This document shows positions 8,518 through 17,150 of a DNA stretch of 50,105 bases, in pieces (position 1 is the first letter of the stretch; each line of letters begins with the position of its first letter). Under the pieces are notes generated by a model. The model saw only the letters and a program-made list of their open reading frames with translations, ran no database searches and was not told where the DNA came from. The stretch is from Pseudomonadota bacterium. GTDB lineage: Bacteria; Myxococcota_A; Bradymonadia; UBA4248. The stretch spans positions 1 to 50,105 of the forward strand of contig JAFRYG010000219.1 in NCBI GenBank assembly GCA_017441205.1, in the 5' to 3' direction. The position numbers and the translations under genes are program-made.

Positions 8518-10328
8518 TAAAGTTCATCCAGAGCTTTGGGAAAAGCTTCCTGCAAACAGGGCCATTGCAGTTCCGAGTCGGGGGCAATGTCGTAGTGCAT
8601 GACTTTGAAGCTGTTGGCATATCGGACGCGTTTCCATTGGGAATGCGTGCATCGGCTGACGAATTTTTTGATGTCGCGCCGGATTTCATCATCGTTATGA
8701 TAGAACTCGGCGAGATGCTGTTTGGCTAAAGAAAAGACTTCTTTGGGGGAGAGTTTTCGAACGATAAACCAATCGATATAGGTATCCAGAACGACGTATG
8801 GCATGAGATCCTTTTCGTCTTGCTGGTCGGTTTCGATCGGTCGGAGTTCCGCCGATGGCGGCTGCGCAAACACGAGATCGAGCTCTGGAATGTCATGGAA
8901 ATTCCTGGCCCATTCGAGCCATGCAGAAACGAGCGTTTTGGGAATGTTTCCGATGGGATCGAGACATCCGCTCGAATCGCCATCCATCGTCGAGTATCCA
9001 ACAGCCGATTCTGACAGATTTCCTGTCGTCAGAAGCAGGGCATCGCAAGCATTTGCCAGGGTCCAGATAATGGTGGAACGCGCTCTGGCCTGGACATTTT
9101 GCAAGGTCAGATCATCCTGTTCCCAAGTGAGTTTTCTGCCCAAAATCTGTTCGATCGCAGCAATGTTGGGGGCAACCATATCATTGATGGGGATGACTGG
9201 GCACGAAAAGCCGAAATGTTCCGCCAGGGCCAAAGCTGCCTTTTGCGTATTGTCAGAAGATGAGCTGATGTTGGGAAGGTATGCGCAGAACAGGAAATCC
9301 TTCATGCGATCCTTTAGCTTTTCGGGGGATTCATCGGGATACCTGATCGCCATCAGACGCGCAGCAAGAATGGCAATCATGGCAGAATCCCTGCCGCCCG
9401 AAAGCGCCAGACACAGTCTGGAAATATGGGCGCGCCGCAGGTAATCGTGGAGTGCGAGGCATAACGCCAGCTCCAGTTCTGCGAAAGGATAGTCGGTTTC
9501 GCTTTTGGGGTTGGAACCGCTCACTTCAAAATGCGCCAGTGTTGGATCGAAAGATTCCGCAGGTTTGTCTTCAGAAGTGATCAGTACGACATCTTCGAAG
9601 GAAAATCTGGGCGAAAGCGCAACGATATGGCCTTTGTTCAGAATGAATCCACCGCCGTCATAGACGTGTGTGCCATCATCTGATCCCAGCAGATTCGTTC
9701 GCACTATCGTTGCGCCGAGTGCTTCTGACAAAGCCAGGTGCTGTTTGAGTTCCGTTCGGTACTGGTTCATGACAAACGGACGGTTATTCAGTACAACACA
9801 CAGACAGCCCGGTACCAGATCGGGGTAGTGTACAATATCGCCAACGCAGATCTGCAGATTTTCAAGTTCCGGGATATCCGAAACCCATGCGCCGATCATG
9901 GCTCCGAGGTGCTGCTGAAGTGGTTTGGAATAATCCCATCGGGAAAACCAGCGCTCTTCAGCAGTGACTCTTTCACCGTAGCGTTTGGGAACAATTCCAC
10001 GCAGCATGCCGTCGTGAAAGACTGCTGCAACATTATAGAGATGATTCTCGTATCGGAATGGTGCACCGCAGATGACTGTCAGACCGAGGGTCAGAGGGGC
10101 GAGTTCGGACAGCGCCTGCTCTGCAAATAAGGCAGATTGCGGCCACTGGTACAGGTCGCCTGCATCCGGAGTGCCTATGGAGAGTTCAGGCAGTACAAGC
10201 AGTTTGGCATTTTGGGTTCGGGCTTTATCCAGTGCTTTTCGAATCAGATTGAGTTGTCCGGACCAGTCGTTAATGGTCGGATTTAATGATGCAATGGCTA
10301 TTTTTATCATGGCAGAATGTTTTTTCAT
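8517..10328 (-). CDS. nadE: Glutamine-dependent NAD+ synthetase
   Basis: A 603-residue two-domain enzyme that makes NAD+ from nicotinic acid adenine dinucleotide, ATP and glutamine in the cytoplasm. Residues about 7-260 are the nitrilase-type glutaminase with the expected Glu (VLPELSIGTP), Lys (VPKRYGERV) and Cys (LQICVGDIV); the usual ICED context around the Cys is changed to ICVGD. Residues about 290-590 are the synthetase with the ATP-pyrophosphatase loop ALSGGRDSAMIA. The start is uncertain: ATG 10328 is given, but ATG 10310 (MIKIAIASLNP) fits family alignments better; neither has a strong ribosome binding site. It lies 15 bases after an unknown helical gene and overlaps the Fur-family gene. 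Confidence 0.95.
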   Translation of the reverse strand: MKKHSAMIKIAIASLNPTINDWSGQLNLIRKALDKARTQNAKLLVLPELSIGTPDAGDLYQWPQSALFAEQALSELAPLTLGLTVICGAPFRYENHLYNVAAVFHDGMLRGIVPKRYGERVTAEERWFSRWDYSKPLQQHLGAMIGAWVSDIPELENLQICVGDIVHYPDLVPGCLCVVLNNRPFVMNQYRTELKQHLALSEALGATIVRTNLLGSDDGTHVYDGGGFILNKGHIVALSPRFSFEDVVLITSEDKPAESFDPTLAHFEVSGSNPKSETDYPFAELELALCLALHDYLRRAHISRLCLALSGGRDSAMIAILAARLMAIRYPDESPEKLKDRMKDFLFCAYLPNISSSSDNTQKAALALAEHFGFSCPVIPINDMVAPNIAAIEQILGRKLTWEQDDLTLQNVQARARSTIIWTLANACDALLLTTGNLSESAVGYSTMDGDSSGCLDPIGNIPKTLVSAWLEWARNFHDIPELDLVFAQPPSAELRPIETDQQDEKDLMPYVVLDTYIDWFIVRKLSPKEVFSLAKQHLAEFYHNDDEIRRDIKKFVSRCTHSQWKRVRYANSFKVMHYDIAPDSELQWPCLQEAFPKALDEL

Positions 10329-10343
10329 AAAGACAAATCAGGC

Positions 10344-11048
10344 TCACCGAATCTGGCCTGCAATAAACAGATTATACAAAGTTTGCAGTGCAATATCCTC
10401 AGAATTTTTTGCACACAATGCTTCAAGTTCGGCCTGGATGGCATCCGTCTGATCCGGTGCACGCAGGGCAAACTGGTAGTTGTCGAATGCATTTCGGAAT
10501 GGTGTATCGTGAAAACCGCTGAAATCGAGTGCAGCGAGAGCTTCGGCATATCTGTCCAGAAGCCATTGCGCCGCAGGAAGATCCTCGAGGGTTTTGCGGC
10601 TGCGAAGCGGCATATAGAGGTGAATCATGCAGACGACAGCCATCGGAATTTCCTGCGTAAGATCGATGGATGTCCGCATGGCGAGGCGCATGTCTTCAAT
10701 TCGGTCGAGTTCCCGGAGCGCGCGGGCATATCGTCTGAAGAAGTTGGAGAAGGATTCGCGCAGAATGCGCTTGATATGGATAAACTGCGCTTTATCGATG
10801 GTTTCTTCCAAATGATGGAGTGTATGGAGAAACCATTCTGCGATTCCGGCTGCCTTATCGGGGGAATTGGCTTCTGTCAGGTATTGAATCTGTGCTGAAG
10901 TGATTTGCAGCAATTCTCCGATTTTGGATGGATCGTCAGAAAGGTTTTCGCACGAAGCTTTTCGATAGGGGCCGAGGAAACGGGCTGCGTCATCGGGCGA
11001 TTGATCTGCGGCAATGGTCTCGGCTTTTTGCAGAATTTCATCGATCAT
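10344..11048 (-). CDS. Unknown helical (TPR-like) protein
   Basis: A 234-residue protein with no family I can name. It has no signal peptide and is almost entirely predicted helix, with A/L-rich pairs of helices such as KAAGIAEWFLHTLHHLEE and RRYARALRELDRIEDM that look like tetratricopeptide-type repeats. It is the first gene of the set with nadE and the Fur-family gene, 15 bases before nadE, so it is probably a cytoplasmic adaptor expressed with them. Confidence 0.75.
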   Translation of the reverse strand: MIDEILQKAETIAADQSPDDAARFLGPYRKASCENLSDDPSKIGELLQITSAQIQYLTEANSPDKAAGIAEWFLHTLHHLEETIDKAQFIHIKRILRESFSNFFRRYARALRELDRIEDMRLAMRTSIDLTQEIPMAVVCMIHLYMPLRSRKTLEDLPAAQWLLDRYAEALAALDFSGFHDTPFRNAFDNYQFALRAPDQTDAIQAELEALCAKNSEDIALQTLYNLFIAGQIR

Positions 11049-11470
11049 GCTGAAATCCGTAAGGTGATTGGTGACAGGAATTCATAGGGAAAATGAATAT
11101 ATTCAGGCTTTGTTATATGAGTGCGGATACTTGAGCTGCTTTTCGAAAAACAAGACGATACATCTATGGATTCCGAAAAGAGGCTGTCGTCGATTCGGAG
11201 AATCGGCCTGCAGTGACAGGATGAACCATCTGCATCTGATGAGATCGATAGCAAATCACACCACTGACGCTGTGAAAAGTACCACATGCGGCAATGGTGG
11301 CAATGAAAAATGTTCGTAGTTCCTGTGTTTAAATTTTGTCCAAATCAAAAATCCGGATGTCATCGCGGAGGATCTGGACAAAATTTGTTTTGCTCAGGAG
11401 GTCGTGCGTGCGTCTGCGATACATTGTCGTCGATACAGACCGGTTTGGGCGGATTTGCTTTATGGGAAGC
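11049..11470. other. Intergenic region with GTCC inverted repeat
   Basis: No gene found. A long inverted repeat, AAATTTTGTCCAAATC at 11331-11346 and GATCTGGACAAAATTT at 11371-11386, is separated by 24 bases. It lies downstream of the reverse lipoprotein gene and upstream of the reverse nadE group, and could be a terminator or an operator. Confidence 0.5.
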
Positions 11471-13762
11471 TCAGGGCATAAAATCTTTTCTGTCTACATA
11501 AAATAGAATTCGTTTGTAGGAACCATAATTCGTTTTCCCTTTGCTTTCAGTGACACTCCAGATACTGCCTTTGGTCGTGATGTACATACCTTCGGGAGCG
11601 TGATACCATTCTCTTTTGGTTTCTTTGAATCTTTTGAGTTTGGCACTGGGACCGACACCGCTGGAGATTAATCCATTATTATGGTAATATGCTCCATTGA
11701 GGAAAAATGTCGTTTTGTTATTTTCAGTATAGGATGCAACGCCCTGTACTTCTCCTGATCCTGTATACCATGCACCTTCGGCAACCACGATGCCGTCTTT
11801 GTTCGTGACGAGGCGTCCGTTGGATTTGTTCATGGGCCAGCGTATCATGCGTGAATACTGGGGTTCACAGGTACCTTTCTTACAAGTTTTGTTAATGTTA
11901 CCAGGACAGCTTTTATTTTCATCGCTGCAGCGATATTCGCCCGACAGGATGGATTCTTTGTTGCCGACGTAATCCAGCGACATGGATGAAAATTTAGGAT
12001 GGCAGGTATAGTGCATATCCTCCGGGTATCTATAATAGCCGACTCTTGGCAACAAATAGTCATATCCGCGTGCACATAGTTTTTTGCCAATCATGCCAAC
12101 TGCTTCTTTGCATGTGCTGCTCGTGTCAGCTTCAATAAAACGTCTGAGATCAAAGACATAAATGCCCAAATCACCTTGAGCTACATAGAGGTATGGCCAG
12201 TGCGCGGCCATACCTCCGGCATGTGAACTAACTTTTTTGTAGCGCATCTTATAATCTTTATCATTTTTATCGGTGATGGGATTGACCAGAAGAGCATGCC
12301 GATATTTTATCGGGGATTTTGACATATTGATGATCGAAATGCGTGTGAGGTGCGCTTTTTCGCCTTGATTTATGGTCAGTTCGCCGCTGAACCATGCGAC
12401 GATTCGATAAACAGTATTATTATTATTCTTTACCGTCAGCCCTGCCAGCCCCTGGGGTTTCCAGTTTTCTGTTTCCTGATCTGTTTTATTCCATTCCCAT
12501 TGTTTTATATTATGCTTGATAAGTGAAATGTCTTCAGCTTTTTTCATTTGTCGATCGAGATTTAAATCAGTCAAGCTGACGATGTGATCCTTCCCGAAAT
12601 CATCGATGGCTTTCGTATAGGCATCCCATTGGTTTAAGTCTCGCAAAACAAATTTGTTATAATCCTTGATGGCACGAACTGTAGAATACTCTTTATAGCC
12701 TTTGATCGTGCCATCGGCGGGACAAGTACAATTTTTGTCAAATTTATCTGCAGGACATGATCCGCTTTTTCCTGTGCATTTTTCTGCAAGGTCACATGGA
12801 CTGGATTTTTGTCGACATACTGTATCAGACGATGCAAATGCGTCAGCCGGACATTCCAGATTCTGACCGTCGCATGTCTCAGCTATGTCGCATACGCCTT
12901 TGGCTTCCCGGCATACCGTTCCTTTTGCGCGGGGTACTTTTGTGCAGATTCCGGATTTGCAGATAAAATCGGTGCATTGCGTCGGTTTGCGGCAGGATTC
13001 ACCCTCTGTGCAGTTGTCGAGGCATTTACCTTCATCATTGCAGTTATCGGGGCATTCATCGGGGCATGGAGCGGGAGGACATTCACCGCTGTCGTTGCAA
13101 GTATCGGGGCATTCATCGGGGCATGGAGCGGGAGGACATTCACCGCTGTCGTTGCAAGTATCGGGGCATTCATCGGGGCATGGAGCAGGAGGACATTCAC
13201 CGTTGTCATCACATGTATCGGGGCATTCATCTGGGCATGCTGTGTCTGTATTGCATACACCGTCTGTACAGTTATCGGGGCATTCTGCAGGACATCCAGT
13301 CTTTGGGCATTCACCGTTGTCATCACATGTATCGGGGCAATCATCGGGGCAAAATGTGTCAGTGCTGCATACTCCGTCTGTACAGTTATCGGGGCAATCC
13401 TCAGGGCACTCAGTGACAGGACATTTGCCGTTTTCATCGCAGTTATCCGGGCAATCATCAGGGCACTCAGTGACAGGACATTTGCCGTTTTCATCGCAGT
13501 TATCCGGGCAATTATCCGGGCATGCTGCGGCAGGACATTTGCCAGTTTCATCGCAAGTATCGGGGCAATCAGCGGGACAAGGACTACTCATCTGGCAGTT
13601 TTGGAGGTCTGATTCAGTGCACCCTTCGCCGGTTTTGCAATCACACTCTTGACTGGAATCTTGACTGTCAGTTGCAGTGCCGGCTGAATCGTTCGAACAT
13701 CCGGTAGCACTGGCGAGCAACAAAGAACACATAAAGATATATGAAATGATACTTTTACTCAT
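11471..13762 (-). CDS. Cysteine-repeat lipoprotein with propeller-like C-terminus
   Basis: A 763-residue exported lipoprotein. The signal peptide ends in the lipobox LASATGC, and the start has AGGAGA upstream. Residues about 60-250 are ten 19-residue units of the form CPDxCPDxCxDxGxCPxxx, followed by further cysteine-rich sequence to about 345. The remaining 400 residues contain HAGGMAAHWPYLYVAQGDLG, FSSMSLDYVG, SRMIRWPM, VQGVASY and APEGMYITTKGSIWSVTE. From memory, this order of motifs matches a family of secreted propeller-like proteins common in actinobacteria; I could not check that. The likely location is the cell surface. The repeat region is nearly identical from unit to unit at DNA level, so copy number may vary between strains. 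Confidence 0.88.
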   Translation of the reverse strand: MSKSIISYIFMCSLLLASATGCSNDSAGTATDSQDSSQECDCKTGEGCTESDLQNCQMSSPCPADCPDTCDETGKCPAAACPDNCPDNCDENGKCPVTECPDDCPDNCDENGKCPVTECPEDCPDNCTDGVCSTDTFCPDDCPDTCDDNGECPKTGCPAECPDNCTDGVCNTDTACPDECPDTCDDNGECPPAPCPDECPDTCNDSGECPPAPCPDECPDTCNDSGECPPAPCPDECPDNCNDEGKCLDNCTEGESCRKPTQCTDFICKSGICTKVPRAKGTVCREAKGVCDIAETCDGQNLECPADAFASSDTVCRQKSSPCDLAEKCTGKSGSCPADKFDKNCTCPADGTIKGYKEYSTVRAIKDYNKFVLRDLNQWDAYTKAIDDFGKDHIVSLTDLNLDRQMKKAEDISLIKHNIKQWEWNKTDQETENWKPQGLAGLTVKNNNNTVYRIVAWFSGELTINQGEKAHLTRISIINMSKSPIKYRHALLVNPITDKNDKDYKMRYKKVSSHAGGMAAHWPYLYVAQGDLGIYVFDLRRFIEADTSSTCKEAVGMIGKKLCARGYDYLLPRVGYYRYPEDMHYTCHPKFSSMSLDYVGNKESILSGEYRCSDENKSCPGNINKTCKKGTCEPQYSRMIRWPMNKSNGRLVTNKDGIVVAEGAWYTGSGEVQGVASYTENNKTTFFLNGAYYHNNGLISSGVGPSAKLKRFKETKREWYHAPEGMYITTKGSIWSVTESKGKTNYGSYKRILFYVDRKDFMP
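13020..13590 (-). repeat. 57-bp coding tandem repeats (about ten)
   Basis: Ten units of 57 bp encode the 19-residue cysteine motif of the lipoprotein. Several adjacent units are almost identical, for example those around 13063-13200. Because 57 is a multiple of three, frames on the opposite strand also stay open, giving false genes. Confidence 0.85.
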
Positions 13763-14234
13763 CTCTGTTCTCCTTATGGGTGATGAGAATAGAAAAATAA
13801 TGCATTACTTGACACAAAAGATATTGTTGAACCCTTAATGGACTGAATCAAATCAACTTTTTTGTTATTGTTTAAAAATGTTTCAATGCTATTCTCTGTT
13901 TAATATTCTAAGTTTAAGAGGTGATGCCTGCACCTACCTGTATATGGTTTTGCTTTATTTTCAGAACGGATTCACGGGCTGGAGATGGTAGAGAATTACG
14001 GTTCGAGAGGTATTCATTTCCATCGATCACTATCTGGAACAATACAGATACAAACGGCTTTACTTCATGGGTTTGAGTGAGTTAATCAGAGGGCGTTTTG
14101 GACATTCTGTCCAAAAAAACATTTTTTAACGTATGGGGTGAACGATCGGGGGATAAGAGTGATGTGCGGCGTCTTTAGAAAAAATCTGGCATTTCCAATG
14201 ACTGACCTTTCAGAAGGATGAAGCGGGAACCTTT
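13763..14234. other. Divergent intergenic region
   Basis: This separates the reverse lipoprotein gene from the forward membrane protein gene, so it should hold promoters for both, but I cannot point to a clear one. A hairpin, TTTTGGAC-ATTCT-GTCCAAAA, lies at 14096-14116. A 45-codon open frame ending just after it (stop about 14129) has natural-looking composition but no start codon and may be a gene remnant. Confidence 0.5.
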
Positions 14235-15227
14235 ATGTCTGTCATTGTGAAGAAACTTCCCCAGGTTGCGGCCATACTGGCTTCAATGATTCTCATTTTT
14301 GTTGCCTATACGACCAATAAACACGAGATAATTCTGCCGACTTTTGGTGCGCTGATTACCGGTGCATGGCTGGTTCCTGAGAATCTTTGGCATTACCACA
14401 AACTGAATCTCATCGTCAGCCTTACGCTCGCAGCTGTTTGCGGGCTTATGATTTCGAGACTGACTGGCGGTTGGGATTATATTGTCGTTTATCCATCACT
14501 TTACGTAGGTTTTCTCATCGCGGCATGTATTCTCATCTTTGGGCGTACGCAGATATATCCATGTTTTGGGGCAATGACATTGCCGATATTGCTTCGCACG
14601 ACATCCTGGTTTTATCCGCTTTCGGTTTTTTGTATCGGGGTGGCGCTGATTGGCGTTCAAAAGCTGCTGGAACTTGCCGGATCGCGACAGCCGCTGCCCG
14701 GGGGAGAGTTCCCCGAACACCGGCAGCATCGCAGGGAACGTTTGGTTTATTACCTGCAGACTTCAGTTGGATTGGTTCCTGCGCTTATATTGGTCGCATT
14801 ATTTGATAATCACTGGTTTTTATTGCCTCCGCTTTTTGTGACGTATGCGACATTTTGCAACAGCGAGTCGACGTTTACGCATTATCCGGTTCAAACCTGG
14901 GGACAGTTGGTGATTGCGGCAACGACTGGCAGTGCTGCGTTCTGGCTTTCGGGAAAACTAAGTGAAATGCCGGTATTTGAAATGGCGGATTATAGCGTTT
15001 CGGTTTCTTTGATGGTCGGCGTCGCCGTATTTGTCACGATGCTCTGGGGACGCCTCTTTCATCGTTTGTTTCCGCCGGCAGTTTCGCTCGCCATTACGCC
15101 GTTTCTGGTTCAGTTCAATCCCTGGATGCCGCTGTGCGTGGCAGTGACTGCGTCCTATCTCATTTTTATTGCCTGGTGCATGCGAACACATCCGGCATAC
15201 AAGAGCAGGGATTTGAAGTACTTGTGA
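14235..15227 (+). CDS. Polytopic membrane protein (HPP-like)
   Basis: A 330-residue inner-membrane protein with about nine or ten hydrophobic segments and a charged loop near residues 155-175. The C-terminal half has PPLFVTYATF and FPPAVSLAITPFL, which recall the small-residue PP motifs of HPP-family membrane proteins; this resemblance is weak. Function is unknown, possibly transport. The ribosome binding site is poor (AGCGGGAA near the start). It stands alone, divergent from the cysteine-repeat lipoprotein and convergent with the carboxyltransferase. Confidence 0.8.
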   Translation: MSVIVKKLPQVAAILASMILIFVAYTTNKHEIILPTFGALITGAWLVPENLWHYHKLNLIVSLTLAAVCGLMISRLTGGWDYIVVYPSLYVGFLIAACILIFGRTQIYPCFGAMTLPILLRTTSWFYPLSVFCIGVALIGVQKLLELAGSRQPLPGGEFPEHRQHRRERLVYYLQTSVGLVPALILVALFDNHWFLLPPLFVTYATFCNSESTFTHYPVQTWGQLVIAATTGSAAFWLSGKLSEMPVFEMADYSVSVSLMVGVAVFVTMLWGRLFHRLFPPAVSLAITPFLVQFNPWMPLCVAVTASYLIFIAWCMRTHPAYKSRDLKYL

Positions 15228-15370
15228 AATTGGGCTCTGTTGAACGAGTGCGGACATCAATCATTGCAATTCAGGCCTGGATTCTTGCGTTCGAAGTGTT
15301 GAATGCAGTCTCGTCCAGCGCAATGAAAACTAAATTCTTCAATACCCACGCTGGTTAAACATCAGCCCGA

Positions 15371-17032
15371 TTACTGGATGTGATTGAACAGCGACCAGAG
15401 ACGCACGGGTTTGCTTGGGCGCGATGCATTTTGCCATGCGCATCGGACGAACCGAATGACCGCGCTGCGCAGTGAACTCAGGGGAACAATATCGTCGATA
15501 TCTCCGCGCATGGCTGCTTTTTGCGGAGTCGAAACGTCCTTTTGTTTTCGGATGACCTCTGATTTTTCCTGTTCCAGTTTGGTGCGCATGGGATCTTCGG
15601 GCGGCAGGGATCTGATTTTTCGGTCAAAAAGTGTTCCCGCGAGTGTTTCGGGGCTCATGACCTCTATATGGGAAAATGCCGTTGCAATGGTGATTGCCGG
15701 ATGGAAGGGCGTACCTTTCATTGCGTAATAACCGGCACCGGAAGCTTTGCGCAGAATAATCGTCATGTGCGGAGGGGCTTGAAGACCGTCGTTTGCAAGT
15801 TCCCGAATCAGCATGGCTCCGTGTCGCAGGAGACCTTCGGATTCTGCCTGTTCTCCGATATCAAATCCTGCCACATCCTGAATCCAGATAACCGGAATCC
15901 CATCTGAATTTGCGCATTCGCATATCTGGCGCATTTTAATGATACCTTCGCGATAGAGAATGCTTCCGGCGTGATGCTGTCCTCGCGAATCCTGTGTCGT
16001 GAGTGTACGGTTGGCGAGGATGACGACCGGCAGGCCATCGACAAGCGCAGATGCAGCAAAGATTTCGTGTCCGATGTGATCCAAAAGAGGCTGAATCTGT
16101 GCGCCGTCTGCGATCCTGGCCACGATCTGTTCCATGTCATAAGGTTTGGCTGGATCGATGGGAATCAGGTGATACAGATCATCGGTTTCGTAAGGAGGGT
16201 CAATGGGTTCGTCGATGCGATAAAAATCGCATGCCGATGCAGGCATCTGCGAAGCCCACTTTCTCAGCTTTTGTATCGCAGATTCATCGTCAGGAACCAT
16301 GATATCGGCACATCCGGATTGATGGACATGAACTGCGGCAGTTCCAAGTTTTTCCTGGATTTTGCCTTTGGACTGGGATGTGACGGCGGCACCTCCGATA
16401 CAGAGCGTGGCGGTTTCGGTCATGACGATTTTATCGCACATCAGCGGCATATAGCCGCCGCCGGCGATGCAGTCACCGAGAATTGCCGCGACCTGAAGAA
16501 TGCCGCTGCGATTGAGCTGTGCCTGTTTTTCAAAGATAGAACCGGCTCCGCTCTGACCGGCAAACGTTTCGTCCTGGTGCGGCAAATAAAGTCCTGCACA
16601 TTCAATGAGGTAGAATACCGGTATTTGAAGGCGCAATGCCATATCGAGTGTGTGGGTGATTTTTTGCGGGGTTCCCGGCCACCATGATCCGGCAGTAATG
16701 GTATTGTCGTTGGCAATGATGATGGCCTGGCGGCCGCAAATACAGCCAAGTGCACAGATAACGCCCAGCCGGTAGGGTTTGTTATGACCTTCGCGCGGCA
16801 TATCGAAACCCTGATATTCGTTCAGAAACCACGCGGTATTATCATCGCACAGAGCGCGGATGCGGTTTTCTGCGGTCATGCGCCCTTTGGTGTTCAGTCT
16901 TTCCAGGGTTGATTGTGGACGATCTTCGGAAATGATCGTTTTGTCGTTTTGAACGGCATTCTCAAGACTGCGTATAATATTGGCATCGCCGAATGGTTCT
17001 GTGACCTGTGATCCGATATTTTGGAGCTGCAT
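15371..17032 (-). CDS. Acyl-CoA carboxyltransferase (biotin-dependent carboxylase beta-type subunit)
   Basis: A 553-residue crotonase-fold carboxyltransferase of the propionyl-/methylcrotonyl-CoA carboxylase beta or glutaconyl-CoA decarboxylase alpha type. It moves carboxyl groups between biotin and an acyl-CoA. Two halves are visible: the N-terminal one with RLNTKGRMTAENRIRALCDD, ITAGSWWPGTPQKI and GDCIAGGGYMPLMCD; the C-terminal one with PVIWIQDVAGFDIGEQAE, RKASGAGYYAMKG and FSHIEVMSPETLAGTLFDRK. Length is close to the family norm. No biotin carboxylase, biotin carrier or decarboxylase subunit is adjacent, so the substrate cannot be told and partners must lie elsewhere. The gene follows the outer-membrane-like gene on the same strand with a palindromic element between them. 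Confidence 0.9.
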   Translation of the reverse strand: MQLQNIGSQVTEPFGDANIIRSLENAVQNDKTIISEDRPQSTLERLNTKGRMTAENRIRALCDDNTAWFLNEYQGFDMPREGHNKPYRLGVICALGCICGRQAIIIANDNTITAGSWWPGTPQKITHTLDMALRLQIPVFYLIECAGLYLPHQDETFAGQSGAGSIFEKQAQLNRSGILQVAAILGDCIAGGGYMPLMCDKIVMTETATLCIGGAAVTSQSKGKIQEKLGTAAVHVHQSGCADIMVPDDESAIQKLRKWASQMPASACDFYRIDEPIDPPYETDDLYHLIPIDPAKPYDMEQIVARIADGAQIQPLLDHIGHEIFAASALVDGLPVVILANRTLTTQDSRGQHHAGSILYREGIIKMRQICECANSDGIPVIWIQDVAGFDIGEQAESEGLLRHGAMLIRELANDGLQAPPHMTIILRKASGAGYYAMKGTPFHPAITIATAFSHIEVMSPETLAGTLFDRKIRSLPPEDPMRTKLEQEKSEVIRKQKDVSTPQKAAMRGDIDDIVPLSSLRSAVIRFVRCAWQNASRPSKPVRLWSLFNHIQ

Positions 17033-17110
17033 GGGGTGTTTTTTTTCCGTGATCTGTTGTTTTTAAAAAAAGAGAGCCGCATATGGAGACGTCAGGCGAA
17101 ATAGCGGCGA

Positions 17111-17148
17111 GGGCCGGGCGTATCCGGCGACAGCCGGATAGCCGGCCA
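17111..17148. repeat. Dispersed palindromic element
   Basis: CGTATCCGGC-GACA-GCCGGATAG at 17119-17141 inside GGCCGG/CCGGCC arms. It sits between two reverse-strand genes (outer-membrane-like protein and carboxyltransferase). Confidence 0.8.
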
Positions 17149-17150
17149 CA

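Noticed and set aside
12190..12216. Palindrome around TATGGCC...GGCCATA
   Set aside because: It lies inside a conserved coding motif (HAGGMAAHWPYL), so it is more likely chance than a member of the dispersed element family.
12809..13652. Two long forward frames over the cysteine repeats
   Set aside because: The 57-bp repeat keeps all opposite-strand frames open; the translated products are low-complexity artefacts.
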